Source: Rhodanobacteraceae bacterium
GTDB taxonomy: Bacteria > Pseudomonadota > Gammaproteobacteria > Xanthomonadales > SZUA-5
Reading direction: 5' to 3'
Length of the DNA stretch: 64,000 nucleotides
Assembly (NCBI GenBank): GCA_024234055.1
Contig: JACKOW010000012.1
Location: 60,406 to 124,405, forward strand
The position numbers and the translations under genes were made by a program. The notes under the pieces were generated by a model, which saw nothing but the letters and a program-made list of their open reading frames with translations, made no database searches and was not told where the DNA came from. Of this stretch, positions 24,565 through 34,727 are shown in pieces (within the stretch, counting starts at the first letter, position 1; the number at the start of each line of letters is the position of its first letter).

Positions 24565-25275
24565 ATGCGCCTCAACAAGCACATCAGTGAAACCGGATTC
24601 TGTTCGCGCCGAGAAGCGGACGAGCTGATCGAGCAGGGGCGGGTCACGCTCAATGGCGAGATCGCGGTGATCGGCATGGAGGTGGCCGACGGCGACGAGG
24701 TGCGCGTCGATGGCGCCGAACTGCGGGCGCGACCGAAGAAGAAGGGGCGCAAGCATGTCTATATCGCGCTCAACAAGCCGGTCGGGATCACCTGTACCAC
24801 CGAGGATTCGGTGTCCGGAAACATCGTCGAATTCGTCGGTCATGAACAACGGATCTTTCCGATCGGACGCCTGGACAAGGACTCCGAAGGCTTGATCCTG
24901 CTGACCAGCAACGGCGATATCGTCAACGACATCCTGCGGGCGGAGAACCACCATCAGAAGGAATATCTGGTCGGCGTCAACAAGGCCGTGACCCCCGAAT
25001 TTCTGGCTGCGATGTCCAAGGGCGTGATCATCCACGGCAAGAAAACGCTGCCCTGTCGAACCGCACGTATCGCCAAGTTCGGCTTCCGCATCGTCCTGAC
25101 CCAGGGCCTCAACCGCCAGATCCGGCTGATGTCGGCGGCGCTGGGCTATCGGGTGACCGAATTGCGCCGGGTGCGCATCGACAACATCAAGCTTGGCGCA
25201 CTCAAGCTCGGCCAGTGGCGCAATCTGACCGATGCCGAACTCAAGGGCCTGTTGCCAGGACGCACCGAGTGGTAA
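24565..25275 (+). CDS. rluF: 23S rRNA pseudouridine synthase RluF-type
   Basis: A 236-residue RsuA-family enzyme. An S4 RNA-binding domain covers 1-60 (MRLNKHISETGFCSRREADE), followed by the catalytic domain with the motif GRLDKDSEGLILLT; the catalytic aspartate is Asp104. The GLNRQIRLM segment and lack of extra domains fit RluF, which modifies U2604 (and U2605 region) of 23S rRNA. It is shorter than the E. coli enzyme (about 290), missing a C-terminal extension. RluB/RsuA-type specificity cannot be fully excluded. The stop adjoins the convergent stop of the next gene directly. Confidence 0.88.
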   Translation: MRLNKHISETGFCSRREADELIEQGRVTLNGEIAVIGMEVADGDEVRVDGAELRARPKKKGRKHVYIALNKPVGITCTTEDSVSGNIVEFVGHEQRIFPIGRLDKDSEGLILLTSNGDIVNDILRAENHHQKEYLVGVNKAVTPEFLAAMSKGVIIHGKKTLPCRTARIAKFGFRIVLTQGLNRQIRLMSAALGYRVTELRRVRIDNIKLGALKLGQWRNLTDAELKGLLPGRTEW

Positions 25276-27624
25276 TCAGCCAACGGTTGCCTGGAATTCG
25301 AAATCCAGCGATTCGCTGTAGCCGCGCAGTTGTTCGCACTGGATGTAATCGGTGCCGAGTTCCCACAGGCGGGTGATCGTGAGGCGGTCGGGGACATCCT
25401 CGACTTCGATCGGGACGCCACCATCGCGCACATGCGCCAGCATCGAGGTGAAGGCCAGCGAGGGCTGCAGTGCCAGGTCGGTGTCGAGCTTGACCGCGTC
25501 GACATTGATCTGCTGCAGCAGCCGCAGCGCCTCCTTCTGCAGGCCGAAATGGCGCAGGCACAGATGCACGCCCAGCGTGCGCAATCGATCCAGGACCGGG
25601 CGCACCGTGGTCAGTTGTTCGATGACCGCATCGGTGTCGAGTTCCAGGGTGAGCTCACCGGAACCGCGGGTCAGACCGCTCTTGCGGCACTCGTCTTCGA
25701 TGTAGGGAAAGAAGCCCGGGTCGATGATGGTCGGTAGCGCCACTTCCACCTGAATGCGCAATTGGCGCCCGCGTTTGCGTTGGGACACGATGCTGTCCAG
25801 GGCCAGTCGCAAGGCCATGCGGTCCAGGGTTGCCAGAGTGCCGGCGTGGAGAGCCTGTTCGTAGTAGTTGTCGCGACCCAGCGTGGCCGGCTGCTGCGGT
25901 CCTGCGCGCAGGCGCAGGCGCTGCTGCCATTGATCGGTCATGGCGCCGCGGACCATGATCAGCGGTTGATACTCGGCGACGCACAGCGCCAGCTGAGGGT
26001 GCGTCACCGGATTGTCGGCGGCGGAGCTTGCCTTCCTCGGTGCCGGTGCCGCCGGGGCAGATGCGGCAGCACCCTCGGCTTTGCCACCGCGGGCCCACAA
26101 GGCCATTGCCAGATCCAGCCAGCGCTGGGCGTCGGGCAGGGCGGCGCAAAGCTCCACCCTTGCCTGCACCTTGATCTGTCCGCGCGAGACCACCACCGGG
26201 CGCACGTCGATGCCCTGCCGCAGATTCTGTGCCAGCTCATGCAATTCGCCTTCGCTGCTACGCGCGGCCAGCACCAGAAAATGAAACTCGTCCCAGGGGC
26301 CGAAGGAATCCCCGGCGCCCAGGCGGGCGGCGATACGGCCGGAGATGGCCTGTTCCATCTCGCAGCGCAGCAGGCTGGGGAGCTTTTCGATCAGGGCCTT
26401 GGCATTCTCGATGCCCACCGAGATCAGCGCCGCCGGACGGTCACTCAGATCACGAATTCGTAGCGCCAGCAAGCTGCGGGCCAAAGGTCCGGTCGGCGCC
26501 GCCAGCGGCCCGCTCAGCACCTGGCGCCGCAGAGCGCGAGCGCGCTTTGCGCGGCCGACGACCACGTCGATCAGATGGGCTGGTTGCACGGGGCGGGTCA
26601 GAAAATCGTCGGCACCGACATTGATGGCTCGGGTGCGTTTGTCCACATCCTGCTCGCCCGACACAAACACGATCGGCAGCAGCAAGGTCCCGGGCATTTC
26701 GCGGATGCGTGCGGTCAGGGCCATGCCGTCGATGTCCGGCATGTTGAGATTCACCAGCATCAGATCGGGTCTGAAGGTCTGGACCACGCCGAGCGCCTCG
26801 CGCGAGGAGCTGACGGCGCGTGTACTGATGCCGCGACGGCGCAGCACGGCGTCGTAGAACACGATTTGGGTGCGGTCGTCATCGACGATCAACACCCGCA
26901 AGGGCTCGGTCGAGCTCAGCGTGTGTTGCAATTCGGCCAGCTTGCGCACCACGCCAGCGGCATCGGCGTGAGCGATGAAGGCATCGGTGCTGCCGGTCAT
27001 GCCCAGCAGCTGCTCGCTGATCGTGCCCTCCAGCGTGACCACCAGTACCGGTGGTGTTGGCCCCGGTTTGCGGGCCTGATCGATGGTGTCGATGATCTCG
27101 CCGAGTTGCGGCAGCAGGCTGGAATCGACGACGACGCCGACCAGCGTCTGATCGTCCACGATCTGGGCGACACCAGCGCGATCTGCTTCAATCAGCGCCC
27201 GCCACCCTTGCTGCCGGAGCTGCGCCTGCAGGCCAGGGATATCGCGATCGGCCGGGCGCACATAGAGCACCGCAGCGCGGGTGCTTTCTTCGTGTTTCAG
27301 CTGAGCGGCCAGTTCCAGCGCCTGACGGGCAAGCAATTCCAGAAATTCGTTCAGCCGCTGATGTTCCGCCTCGTTGGGAGGCTCGGCGCCGTCCAGCAGA
27401 AAACCCAGATAGGCGCCGGTATCACGGCAGGCGTGTGCCACCTCGTCGAGCTTGAAGCGCGTGGCAATGTCGCTGGTCTCGGCGAAGGAGGCTCGCAATT
27501 CGGCAACGCGGTCTGGCTCCCAACCCTCATCAAGGGTGGTCTGCGCCTGCATGGTCAGTTGGGTGATGCGCGCCTGCAACATGCGGCGAAAAGTGGCGTC
27601 GCCAGAAGCATTGTTGGAACTCAT
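25276..27624 (-). CDS. Degenerate receiver-EAL protein (likely c-di-GMP receptor)
   Basis: A 782-residue cytoplasmic protein. Residues 1-110 look like a helical HPt-type domain without a clear His motif. A pseudo-receiver spans about 117-230. A second receiver (about 242-360) keeps the acidic pocket VDDD but has Asn292 instead of the phosphoacceptor Asp (LVNLNMPDIDG). A GGDEF-like remnant (about 385-500) lacks GGDEF. The C-terminal 230 residues are an EAL fold (AEYQPLIMVRG) without EAL, DDFGTG-type or other metal ligands (LRHFGLQKEA). So it cannot be a phosphodiesterase or be phosphorylated; a FimX-like ligand-binding role is inferred. ATG at 27624 follows AAGG; 15 more codons upstream are open. 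Confidence 0.8.
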   Translation of the reverse strand: MSSNNASGDATFRRMLQARITQLTMQAQTTLDEGWEPDRVAELRASFAETSDIATRFKLDEVAHACRDTGAYLGFLLDGAEPPNEAEHQRLNEFLELLARQALELAAQLKHEESTRAAVLYVRPADRDIPGLQAQLRQQGWRALIEADRAGVAQIVDDQTLVGVVVDSSLLPQLGEIIDTIDQARKPGPTPPVLVVTLEGTISEQLLGMTGSTDAFIAHADAAGVVRKLAELQHTLSSTEPLRVLIVDDDRTQIVFYDAVLRRRGISTRAVSSSREALGVVQTFRPDLMLVNLNMPDIDGMALTARIREMPGTLLLPIVFVSGEQDVDKRTRAINVGADDFLTRPVQPAHLIDVVVGRAKRARALRRQVLSGPLAAPTGPLARSLLALRIRDLSDRPAALISVGIENAKALIEKLPSLLRCEMEQAISGRIAARLGAGDSFGPWDEFHFLVLAARSSEGELHELAQNLRQGIDVRPVVVSRGQIKVQARVELCAALPDAQRWLDLAMALWARGGKAEGAAASAPAAPAPRKASSAADNPVTHPQLALCVAEYQPLIMVRGAMTDQWQQRLRLRAGPQQPATLGRDNYYEQALHAGTLATLDRMALRLALDSIVSQRKRGRQLRIQVEVALPTIIDPGFFPYIEDECRKSGLTRGSGELTLELDTDAVIEQLTTVRPVLDRLRTLGVHLCLRHFGLQKEALRLLQQINVDAVKLDTDLALQPSLAFTSMLAHVRDGGVPIEVEDVPDRLTITRLWELGTDYIQCEQLRGYSESLDFEFQATVG

Positions 27625-27762
27625 GGTCTGCCTTGTCGGTGCGTAGGCCGAAACATCGCGCGCCGACAATCACACAGCTCAGGCTGTGTCGGCAACCACA
27701 GACCGATGGACGCGCGGGTGAGCCCTGCGGACGGTCCAGGCGCAGGGCCAACCCGTGCCTGG

Positions 27763-28464
27763 CTATACGGTAATCGTCACCAGCTGATAAAGCTGGCCGA
27801 AAAGCGTCGAGCGTTGAATCTGGGAGGATTTGATGCCGGCCGGCAGCCAGGCCTCCAGCGGCTGGCGCCACAGATCCATGGCGTAGGGCTCGAGGGTGCG
27901 CAGGATGCCCTGCATCGGCCAGTACAGTGGATTGGCCGCGCTCGGTCGATGGTAGTCGACGATCACCAGTTGACCGCCGGGCTTGATGACCCGCAGGGCT
28001 TCGGCCAAGGTCGCCTTGCGCACGTCTTCAGGCATCTCGTGCAGCAGGAAGAACAGCAGCGCCCGATCGTAACTGGCGTTGGCCATCGGCAGATCGGCGC
28101 TATCGGCGTGGATCAGCCCCACCTGGGCCTCGGTGGGCAATTTGCGGGCCAGATTGTTGAGCTGCACCGGCAGGATATCGACGACATCGAGCTGGCCCTT
28201 GGGCGCAATGCGCTCACGGAGCTTGGCGGTCAGATTGCCGTAGACGCAAGCAATCTGCAGCGTACGCCCGGGCAGCGAATCGCCCAGGGTGTTCAGCGCG
28301 GCATCGCGCAAACGGGCGAAGTTGCCCCAGAGAATCAGATTGACCAGCCACTGGCGCTCGAAGATGTAGACCGCCTTGGGGTGCACATAGGCCCACCAGT
28401 AGGTCTGTTCCAGATAACCGGGAACGGCCAGTGGGGCTGCGGGGACTGCGGACTTGCCGGTCAT
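27763..28464 (-). CDS. rquA: Rhodoquinone biosynthesis methyltransferase-like RquA
   Basis: A 233-residue class I SAM-dependent fold. The N-terminal stretch GYLEQTYWWAYVHPKAVYIF and QWLVNLILWGNF (residues 16-49) is the mark of RquA, which replaces a methoxy group of ubiquinone by an amino group, using SAM as amino donor, to make rhodoquinone. The SAM motif reads QIACVYGNLT instead of a glycine-rich loop, as in RquA. Rhodoquinone carries electrons to fumarate reductase under low oxygen. The ATG at 28464 follows CAGGAG. A promoter with a well-placed FNR-type box lies upstream. rquA is spread by horizontal transfer and is rare, so its presence is informative. Confidence 0.88.
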   Translation of the reverse strand: MTGKSAVPAAPLAVPGYLEQTYWWAYVHPKAVYIFERQWLVNLILWGNFARLRDAALNTLGDSLPGRTLQIACVYGNLTAKLRERIAPKGQLDVVDILPVQLNNLARKLPTEAQVGLIHADSADLPMANASYDRALLFFLLHEMPEDVRKATLAEALRVIKPGGQLVIVDYHRPSAANPLYWPMQGILRTLEPYAMDLWRQPLEAWLPAGIKSSQIQRSTLFGQLYQLVTITV

Positions 28465-28499
28465 GATGGCTCCTGTGCACGGGGCTGTTGCCAGAGTCC

Positions 28500-28541
28500 A
28501 GTATGCACACCGCCAAAGATGCCGCGCCTGACCTTGATCAA
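28500..28541 (-). promoter_or_regulatory. Class II FNR-type promoter of rquA
   Basis: On the minus strand TTGATCAAGGTCAG (28528-28541) matches the FNR/Anr consensus TTGAT-N4-ATCAA in 8 of 10 positions. Twenty-nine bases separate its centre from the -10-like CATACT (28500-28505), which places the box at -41.5, the canonical class II position. The rquA start codon lies 35 bases beyond the -10. Confidence 0.72.
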
Positions 28542-28650
28542 AGCCCACCGGGCAAGAATTTCGCGCCTCCGCGCCTATAGTCGGACAAGCACCGTGAGCG
28601 GCCTTTGAGGGCCCGACACTGCACACGGGCCACGAACCACATGGCTGCCG

Positions 28651-28676
28651 GTAGGAGCGACCTCGTGTCGCGACCG
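28651..28676 (+). repeat. REP-like element, GTAGGAGCGACC type
   Basis: GTAGGAGCGACC then TCGTGTCGCGACCG. Same family as 49745-49770 and 49842-49867; such hairpins are common between genes in Xanthomonadales and Pseudomonas. Confidence 0.75.
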
Positions 28677-28807
28677 CCGCGCCTCATGTCGCAGCGAAAA
28701 TCGGGAAGTTTGGCGAATCGTCGATCTGGCTAGGTGGAGTCTGGATTGAACTTCGGCACCGGTCTGGTGGTCTGACGCAAGCTCAGTCGTCACCGGGAGA
28801 CTTTCTG

Positions 28808-29644
28808 ATGATCGCGATCCGCACGCGCTGGTGGCTGCTGCTGGCGGTCGTATGGCCGATGCAGCAGTGGGCCGCCGAACCCGCCGCGCCGATGCGGCAA
28901 CTGCTGGACGCTGCCACAGGACATCGCGTACTGCTGGTCGGCGAGATCCACGGCACGGTCGAAGTGCCGGCCCTGGTGGCCGATCTGGCCGATGCACTCG
29001 CGGCTGAAGAGCCACTGGTCGTGGGTCTGGAGTTGCCGCGCGATGAGCAGAAGCATATTGATGCCTTTCTCGACAGCGCCGGCACCGGTGATGATCGTGC
29101 GGCCCTGCTGACAGGGAAATTCTGGACCCGTGACTATCAGGATGGACGCAGCAGCGCGGCCATGCTGGACCTGCTGGAGCGACTGCGGCAGCTGCGCTTG
29201 AGGACCAAGCTTGAGGTACTGGCGCTGGATCAGGTCGGCGCCGCCGTGGCCGATGGCGATGCCCGTGACCAGGCCATGGCCGAAAGGCTGAGCGCGGCGC
29301 TGGACGACCATCCCAAGGCCCGGGCGCTGGTGCTGGCCGGCAATTTCCACACGCGCCTGCAGAAGGGCGCGCCCTGGGACGAGAGCCACGAGTTTCTGGG
29401 CTACCGATTGTCCCGCTTCGAGCCCTATGCCATCGAGATCATGGGCGTCGCCGGCAGCGCCTGGATCTGCACCGGCCCTGAAACCGACAGCTGCAAGGCG
29501 CGGGATTTTCCGGAGAGCAGCCTGAAGCCGGGCATCGAACTCGGCGCCGAGGTGAATGAGCGTGGACATCAGGGTATGTGGCGGTTGGAGCGCACCAGCG
29601 CCTCGCCGCCCGCGAAGTTTTCTGTGGGCGAGAGGGTTGAATAG
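28808..29644 (+). CDS. ChaN-like haem-binding/TIKI-fold protein
   Basis: A 278-residue exported protein: signal peptide about 1-22 (ending QQWAAE), then the ChaN/EreA-like fold with LLVGEIHGTVEVP (Glu and His pair) near residue 42, VGLELPRDEQ at about 78 and the second conserved His in LAGNFHTRL at about 180. ChaN-family proteins bind haem or iron as dimers in the envelope. No lipobox Cys is seen, so it is probably periplasmic. A protease-like TIKI activity is an alternative. The start has GGGAGA upstream. It stands alone between rquA and the urease cluster. Confidence 0.72.
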   Translation: MIAIRTRWWLLLAVVWPMQQWAAEPAAPMRQLLDAATGHRVLLVGEIHGTVEVPALVADLADALAAEEPLVVGLELPRDEQKHIDAFLDSAGTGDDRAALLTGKFWTRDYQDGRSSAAMLDLLERLRQLRLRTKLEVLALDQVGAAVADGDARDQAMAERLSAALDDHPKARALVLAGNFHTRLQKGAPWDESHEFLGYRLSRFEPYAIEIMGVAGSAWICTGPETDSCKARDFPESSLKPGIELGAEVNERGHQGMWRLERTSASPPAKFSVGERVE

Positions 29645-29677
29645 CGGCAGCTGGCGAGGTCCGGTTACCACGCCCTT

Positions 29678-29783
29678 GTAGGTTACGTTGTCCCGCAGGG
29701 ACTACGTGACACGGTGACGCGCCACAGGCGCAACTGAGCGAATTCCTTGTCACGTAGTCCGCTGCGCGGACAACATGACCTAC
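29678..29783. repeat. Long palindromic repeat ending in ureG
   Basis: Arms GTAGGTTACGTTGTCC and GGACAACATGACCTAC with a second pair GGGACTACGTGAC/GTCACGTAGTCC inside. A related half occurs at 50079-50115. The stop codon of ureG lies within the right arm, so the element is also the 3' end of the urease transcript. Confidence 0.72.
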
Positions 29784-30442
29784 GAGATCGTGCTCTGTGC
29801 GCCGACGAGCAAACCCTCGCGCTCGATGAAAGCGATGACCTGATCCAGTCCCTGCAGCGTGCGCAGATCGGTCATGACGAAAGGCTTGCCGCCGCGCATG
29901 CGGGTGGTGTCGCTGCGCATGATCTCGAGTGAGGCGCCGACATGCGGGGCCAGATCGGTCTTGTTGATGATCAGCAGATCCGAACGGGTGATGCCCGGGC
30001 CGCCCTTGCGCGGCACTTTTTCGCCGCCGGCCACATCGATCACGTAAAGCGTCAGATCCGACAGCTCCGGTGAGAAGGTGGCGGCCAGATTGTCGCCGCC
30101 CGATTCGATGAAGACGATGTCGGCATCGGGGAACTGGTTCAGCATGCGCTCGATGGCTTCGAGATTGATCGAGGCATCTTCGCGGATCGCCGTGTGCGGG
30201 CAACCGCCGGTTTCCACACCCAGGATGCGCTCGGCTGGCAGCGCGCCGGCCACGGTCAGCAGGCGCTGGTCTTCCTTGGTGTAGATATCGTTGGTGATGG
30301 CAATCAGTTCATGGCGATCACGCAGCGCCTTGCACAGCATCTCCAGCAGCGTGGTCTTGCCCGAGCCCACCGGCCCGCCGATGCCGATGCGCAAGGGCGG
30401 CAGGGAGCGGGTGCGGCGAGTTTTCCAGTCCGGGGTATGCAT
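29780..30442 (-). CDS. ureG: Urease accessory GTPase UreG
   Basis: A 220-residue SIMIBI-class GTPase. P-loop GGPVGSGKTTL, the CPHTAIREDAS segment that holds the nickel-binding Cys-Pro-His, FIESGGDNLAATFSPEL and the base-recognition motif INKTDL are all present. It delivers nickel to apo-urease together with UreD, UreE and UreF. The ATG at 30442 sits eight bases after the ureF stop, so it is the last gene of the operon. The length is normal. Confidence 0.96.
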   Translation of the reverse strand: MHTPDWKTRRTRSLPPLRIGIGGPVGSGKTTLLEMLCKALRDRHELIAITNDIYTKEDQRLLTVAGALPAERILGVETGGCPHTAIREDASINLEAIERMLNQFPDADIVFIESGGDNLAATFSPELSDLTLYVIDVAGGEKVPRKGGPGITRSDLLIINKTDLAPHVGASLEIMRSDTTRMRGGKPFVMTDLRTLQGLDQVIAFIEREGLLVGAQSTIS

Positions 30443-30450
30443 CGTGATTC

Positions 30451-31143
30451 TCAGGAGCGAAACAATCGGGAATATTGCGATTCGTGCTGCGCCGACAGAA
30501 TCGCTAGCATCGGTGCGAAGTTGCTGATCTGCTCGGAAGAAGTCGCGTGGGCGCGGGCCAGAACCTGCGGCAGTCGCAACGCCAGCCGGCGCAGCAGCGC
30601 TTGACCCTGGGTCTGGCCCAGCGGCACCAGTTTCACCGCCGCACTGCACAGGTTTTCCAGCAGGCTCCAGGCGCAGGCATACAGACCGGAGGACGCCGAC
30701 AGACCCAGCGCACGAGCCGCCAGCGCATGCACGCATCCGTAGCTGACAGGATGCATGCGGCCGAGCACGGCGCGCTGCTCCGGTTGCAACTGCGGTATGG
30801 CCGGCAAGGTCAGCAGCCATTGCCGAAGAGAATGCCCGGTCTGTGTGCATTCCAGCAGCAATTCCTGGCTCTCGCGCATCGCCAGCAATCGATCATTGCC
30901 GCGCTGCAGCGCCGGCTCATCCGGCTCGCTCCAGGCGGCGTACAGCGAAAGCCACAGCGGACCCTCGGCTCGCGCCCACTGGCATTCCAGCTGATCGCCA
31001 ATCCAGCGCTCGACGCTGAGCACATCACGAACGAGGCCGGCTTCGGCTGCCGCCTCCAGCCCCAGAGAATGACTGAAGGCGCCGATCGGCAGCGTTGCCG
31101 AACTGAGTTGCAACATCCCGGCCAGCGACTCAGTCGTGATCAT
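30451..31143 (-). CDS. ureF: Urease accessory protein UreF
   Basis: A 230-residue all-helical protein with the family start LQLSSATLPIGAFSHSLGLE and the C-terminal region GLYACAWSLLENLCSAAVKL. UreF bridges UreD and UreG in the nickel-insertion complex. The ATG at 31143 lies within the end of ureE (14-base overlap) and has AGGTGAG upstream; a GTG at 31155 is possible. Confidence 0.94.
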   Translation of the reverse strand: MITTESLAGMLQLSSATLPIGAFSHSLGLEAAAEAGLVRDVLSVERWIGDQLECQWARAEGPLWLSLYAAWSEPDEPALQRGNDRLLAMRESQELLLECTQTGHSLRQWLLTLPAIPQLQPEQRAVLGRMHPVSYGCVHALAARALGLSASSGLYACAWSLLENLCSAAVKLVPLGQTQGQALLRRLALRLPQVLARAHATSSEQISNFAPMLAILSAQHESQYSRLFRS

Positions 31144-31693
31144 GGTGGTGCTCACCTGGTCCGTGCGGATGTGGGTGAGGATGCGCGTGCTCGGCAAACA
31201 GTGACTGCGCCAATTGATAATCCTCGGCGAAGCTGGCGTCATGGCCGTGCTTGTGGCCACCACCGTAGGCGCCGGATTCCGGCTGGAAAGGGGCTTCGGT
31301 TTCCGTGGTTTCCACGCCGAGCAACTGCAGCATCTCGCGCAGCACCGGATCCGGTTCGATCGCCAGATAGCCCGCGCCAATCTCGACGGCGACATGACGA
31401 TTGCCGAGATGATAGGCGGCGCGGGTCAGCAGTAGCAGATCCGCGCTGCTGATGCGCAACACGGTTTCCGGCGCCGCACAGACTTCGAAGCGCCGGCCGT
31501 CCTCGGCCAGCAGTTGATCGCCGGGATGCAGCTCAGTGCCTGGGGGCAGGGCGATCGCCAGTTCCAGACCGTCCGGCAACTCGAGGCGCTGACGACAGCG
31601 TCGACGTTGCTCAGCGGTCAGTTCCAACGCGCTCGCCGCCAGCGCATCGGCGGGACAGTCTGCGGCGCGGATCAGGGAGCGGATCAGCGCCAT
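31130..31693 (-). CDS. ureE: Urease accessory nickel chaperone UreE
   Basis: A 187-residue UreE. It has the LAIALPPGTELHPGDQL and AYHLGNRHVAVEI segments, the latter holding the conserved interface His. The tail is very histidine-rich (HKHGHD, then HAHPHPHPHGPGEHHHDHD), so it can bind several nickel ions. The ATG at 31693 starts the conserved region; the ribosome site is weak and the frame runs 32 codons further upstream into the palindromic element. Unlike the rest of the operon it is separated from ureC by 399 bases. Confidence 0.93.
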   Translation of the reverse strand: MALIRSLIRAADCPADALAASALELTAEQRRRCRQRLELPDGLELAIALPPGTELHPGDQLLAEDGRRFEVCAAPETVLRISSADLLLLTRAAYHLGNRHVAVEIGAGYLAIEPDPVLREMLQLLGVETTETEAPFQPESGAYGGGHKHGHDASFAEDYQLAQSLFAEHAHPHPHPHGPGEHHHDHD

Positions 31694-31712
31694 ATCTGAG
31701 CACTTGCAAAGA

Positions 31713-32064
31713 GCATTTTTGTCCGCGAAGGACGCAAAGGACGCGAAGAAATGCTCACGCGCGAGCGATCCATCAATGTTGCGATGCAAACCCGGGAGTT
31801 CGCGTTCCTTCGAATGCCAATCGGCTGCTCTGCTGGTCGCCGGAAGCGAAAGCCCAGGGTCGACCTAGACAACAGGCACGCACTGTAGGCGTCGCCCCTC
31901 ATCCGGGTCCTGCGGACCCACCTTCTCCCCGCAAGCGGGGAGAAGGAACCATCTCGGCAGACGATTGCTTTGCGGCATGGGTTCTTGGAAAGCGCCGAGG
32001 CCTGTGAGACAACCCACTGAACAGCTCTCCTTCCGCTCTTCTTGGCGTCCTTTGCGGACAATGC
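31713..32064. mobile_element. MITE-like palindromic element between ureC and ureE
   Basis: About 350 bases bounded by inverted ends GCATTTTTGTCCGCGAAGGA (left) and, read on the other strand, GCATTGTCCGCAAAGGACGC (right), each running into GGACGC-type repeats. Inside lies a perfect 12-base hairpin CCTTCTCCCCGC/GCGGGGAGAAGG (31921-31946). No protein is encoded. It lies inside an otherwise tight operon, so insertion is likely; it may stop or process the urease transcript. No target duplication could be fixed. Confidence 0.6.
31921..31946. terminator. 12-bp stem hairpin inside the urease operon element
   Basis: Arms CCTTCTCCCCGC and GCGGGGAGAAGG with a two-base loop. No run of T follows on either strand, so this is a strong RNA stem but not a textbook terminator. 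It could reduce ureEFG expression or stabilise the upstream message. Confidence 0.4.
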
Positions 32065-32092
32065 TTTTGGCTCCTGCCACACTCGCCGGTCC

Positions 32093-33789
<1,697 letters not shown>

Positions 33790-33793
<4 letters not shown>

Positions 33794-34221
33794 GGGCCGT
33801 CGCCGTCGCTGTTGTAGAGCGGAGCTTGCTCCGCTGCCCCTGCTCGGCTTCCACGCTCAAGCTGCTTCGGCGCCTTCAGCCGAGCAAACTCGGCTGTCCC
33901 GGAGCCCGGTAGATCCAAGCCGCCCATCACCCGCCCGGCAAAACCGTAGACCAGGCGATCGCCAGCCAGCGCCACCAACTCGACGCTGCGCGTCTGTCCC
34001 GGCTCGAAGCGCACGGCCGTGCCCGAGGCGATGTTGAGCCTGAAGCCACGGGTGATCGCCCGCTCGAATTCGAGCGCGTCGTTGGTCTCGAAGAAGTGGT
34101 AGTGCGAACCCACCTGCACCGGACGATCACCGCGGTTGGCGACGGTGAGTCGCAGGGTCTCTCGGCCGGCGTTGAGTTCGATCTCACCGGCCTCGATCAA
34201 CATTTCGCCGGGACGGATCAT
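33790..34221 (-). CDS. ureB: Urease beta subunit UreB
   Basis: A 143-residue subunit with MIRPGEMLIEAGEIELNAGR at the start and QVGSHYHFFETNDAL in the core. It carries a C-terminal extension of about 40 residues past the usual GRVMGGLD segment, rich in Ala, Arg and Gly, so it is longer than the common 101-124. The ATG overlaps the preceding small gene (ATGA), and the stop overlaps ureC. Structural role in the trimer of trimers. Confidence 0.94.
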
Positions 34222-34412
34222 GGCCGGCGCTGCTTGGGCGGCGCCTCGGATCGCGGCGCACGATTGCGGCGTAGGGCGCCGATCAGCGCCAGCGTCAGGC
34301 CGATGAACAGCAATCCGATCAGCCAATGTTCCAGCTCACCGGGACCATGTCCGGGATGGGCAGACGCCGGGCCGGGCAGGGCCAGCAGCAGGGTGCAATA
34401 CAGGGTCTTCAT
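34218..34412 (-). CDS. Small membrane protein with HPGHGP motif in the urease operon
   Basis: A 64-residue protein: signal peptide (about 1-18, ending GPASA), a HPGHGPGELEHW segment with three His at the mature N-terminus, one membrane helix (about 30-46) and a basic tail. It overlaps ureA upstream and ureB downstream by four bases each, which shows that it is translated as part of the operon. The HPGHG start of the mature chain is like that of HupE/UreJ nickel permeases, but the rest of the permease is absent. A periplasmic nickel ligand or a shrunken UreJ are the options; neither is proven. Confidence 0.75.
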   Translation of the reverse strand: MKTLYCTLLLALPGPASAHPGHGPGELEHWLIGLLFIGLTLALIGALRRNRAPRSEAPPKQRRP

Positions 34413-34711
34413 GCGATCGGTCCATGAACGGTGACGAGCTTGCTGCCGTCGGGAAAGGTGGCCTCGACCTGGATGTCAGGGATCATCTCGGCCACGCCGT
34501 CCATGACGTCCTCGCGGCCGAGCAGGGTGGTGCCGTAGTGCATCAGTTCGGCCACACTGCGGCCGTCGCGAGCACCTTCCATGATCGCGGCGCTGATGAA
34601 TGCCACGGCTTCGGGGTAGTTGAGCCTGAGTCCGCGGGCCCGCCGCCGTTCAGCCAGCAGGGCGGCGGTGAACAGCAGCAGCTTGTCTTTCTCGCGTGGC
34701 GACAGTTCCAT
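34409..34711 (-). CDS. ureA: Urease gamma subunit UreA
   Basis: A 100-residue subunit of standard length: MELSPREKDKLLLFTAALLA, the NYPEAVAFISAAIMEGARDG block and the C-terminal DIQVEATFPDGSKLVTVH are all conserved. It begins 16 bases after the ureD stop and overlaps the small HPGH gene by four bases at its end. Structural subunit of the urease trimer. Confidence 0.97.
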   Translation of the reverse strand: MELSPREKDKLLLFTAALLAERRRARGLRLNYPEAVAFISAAIMEGARDGRSVAELMHYGTTLLGREDVMDGVAEMIPDIQVEATFPDGSKLVTVHGPIA

Positions 34712-34727
34712 TGAAGCGGTGGTGACC

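Noticed and set aside
26575..28608. 677-residue open frame on the plus strand
   Set aside because: Runs opposite two genes with clear families (REC-EAL protein and rquA) and across their gap.
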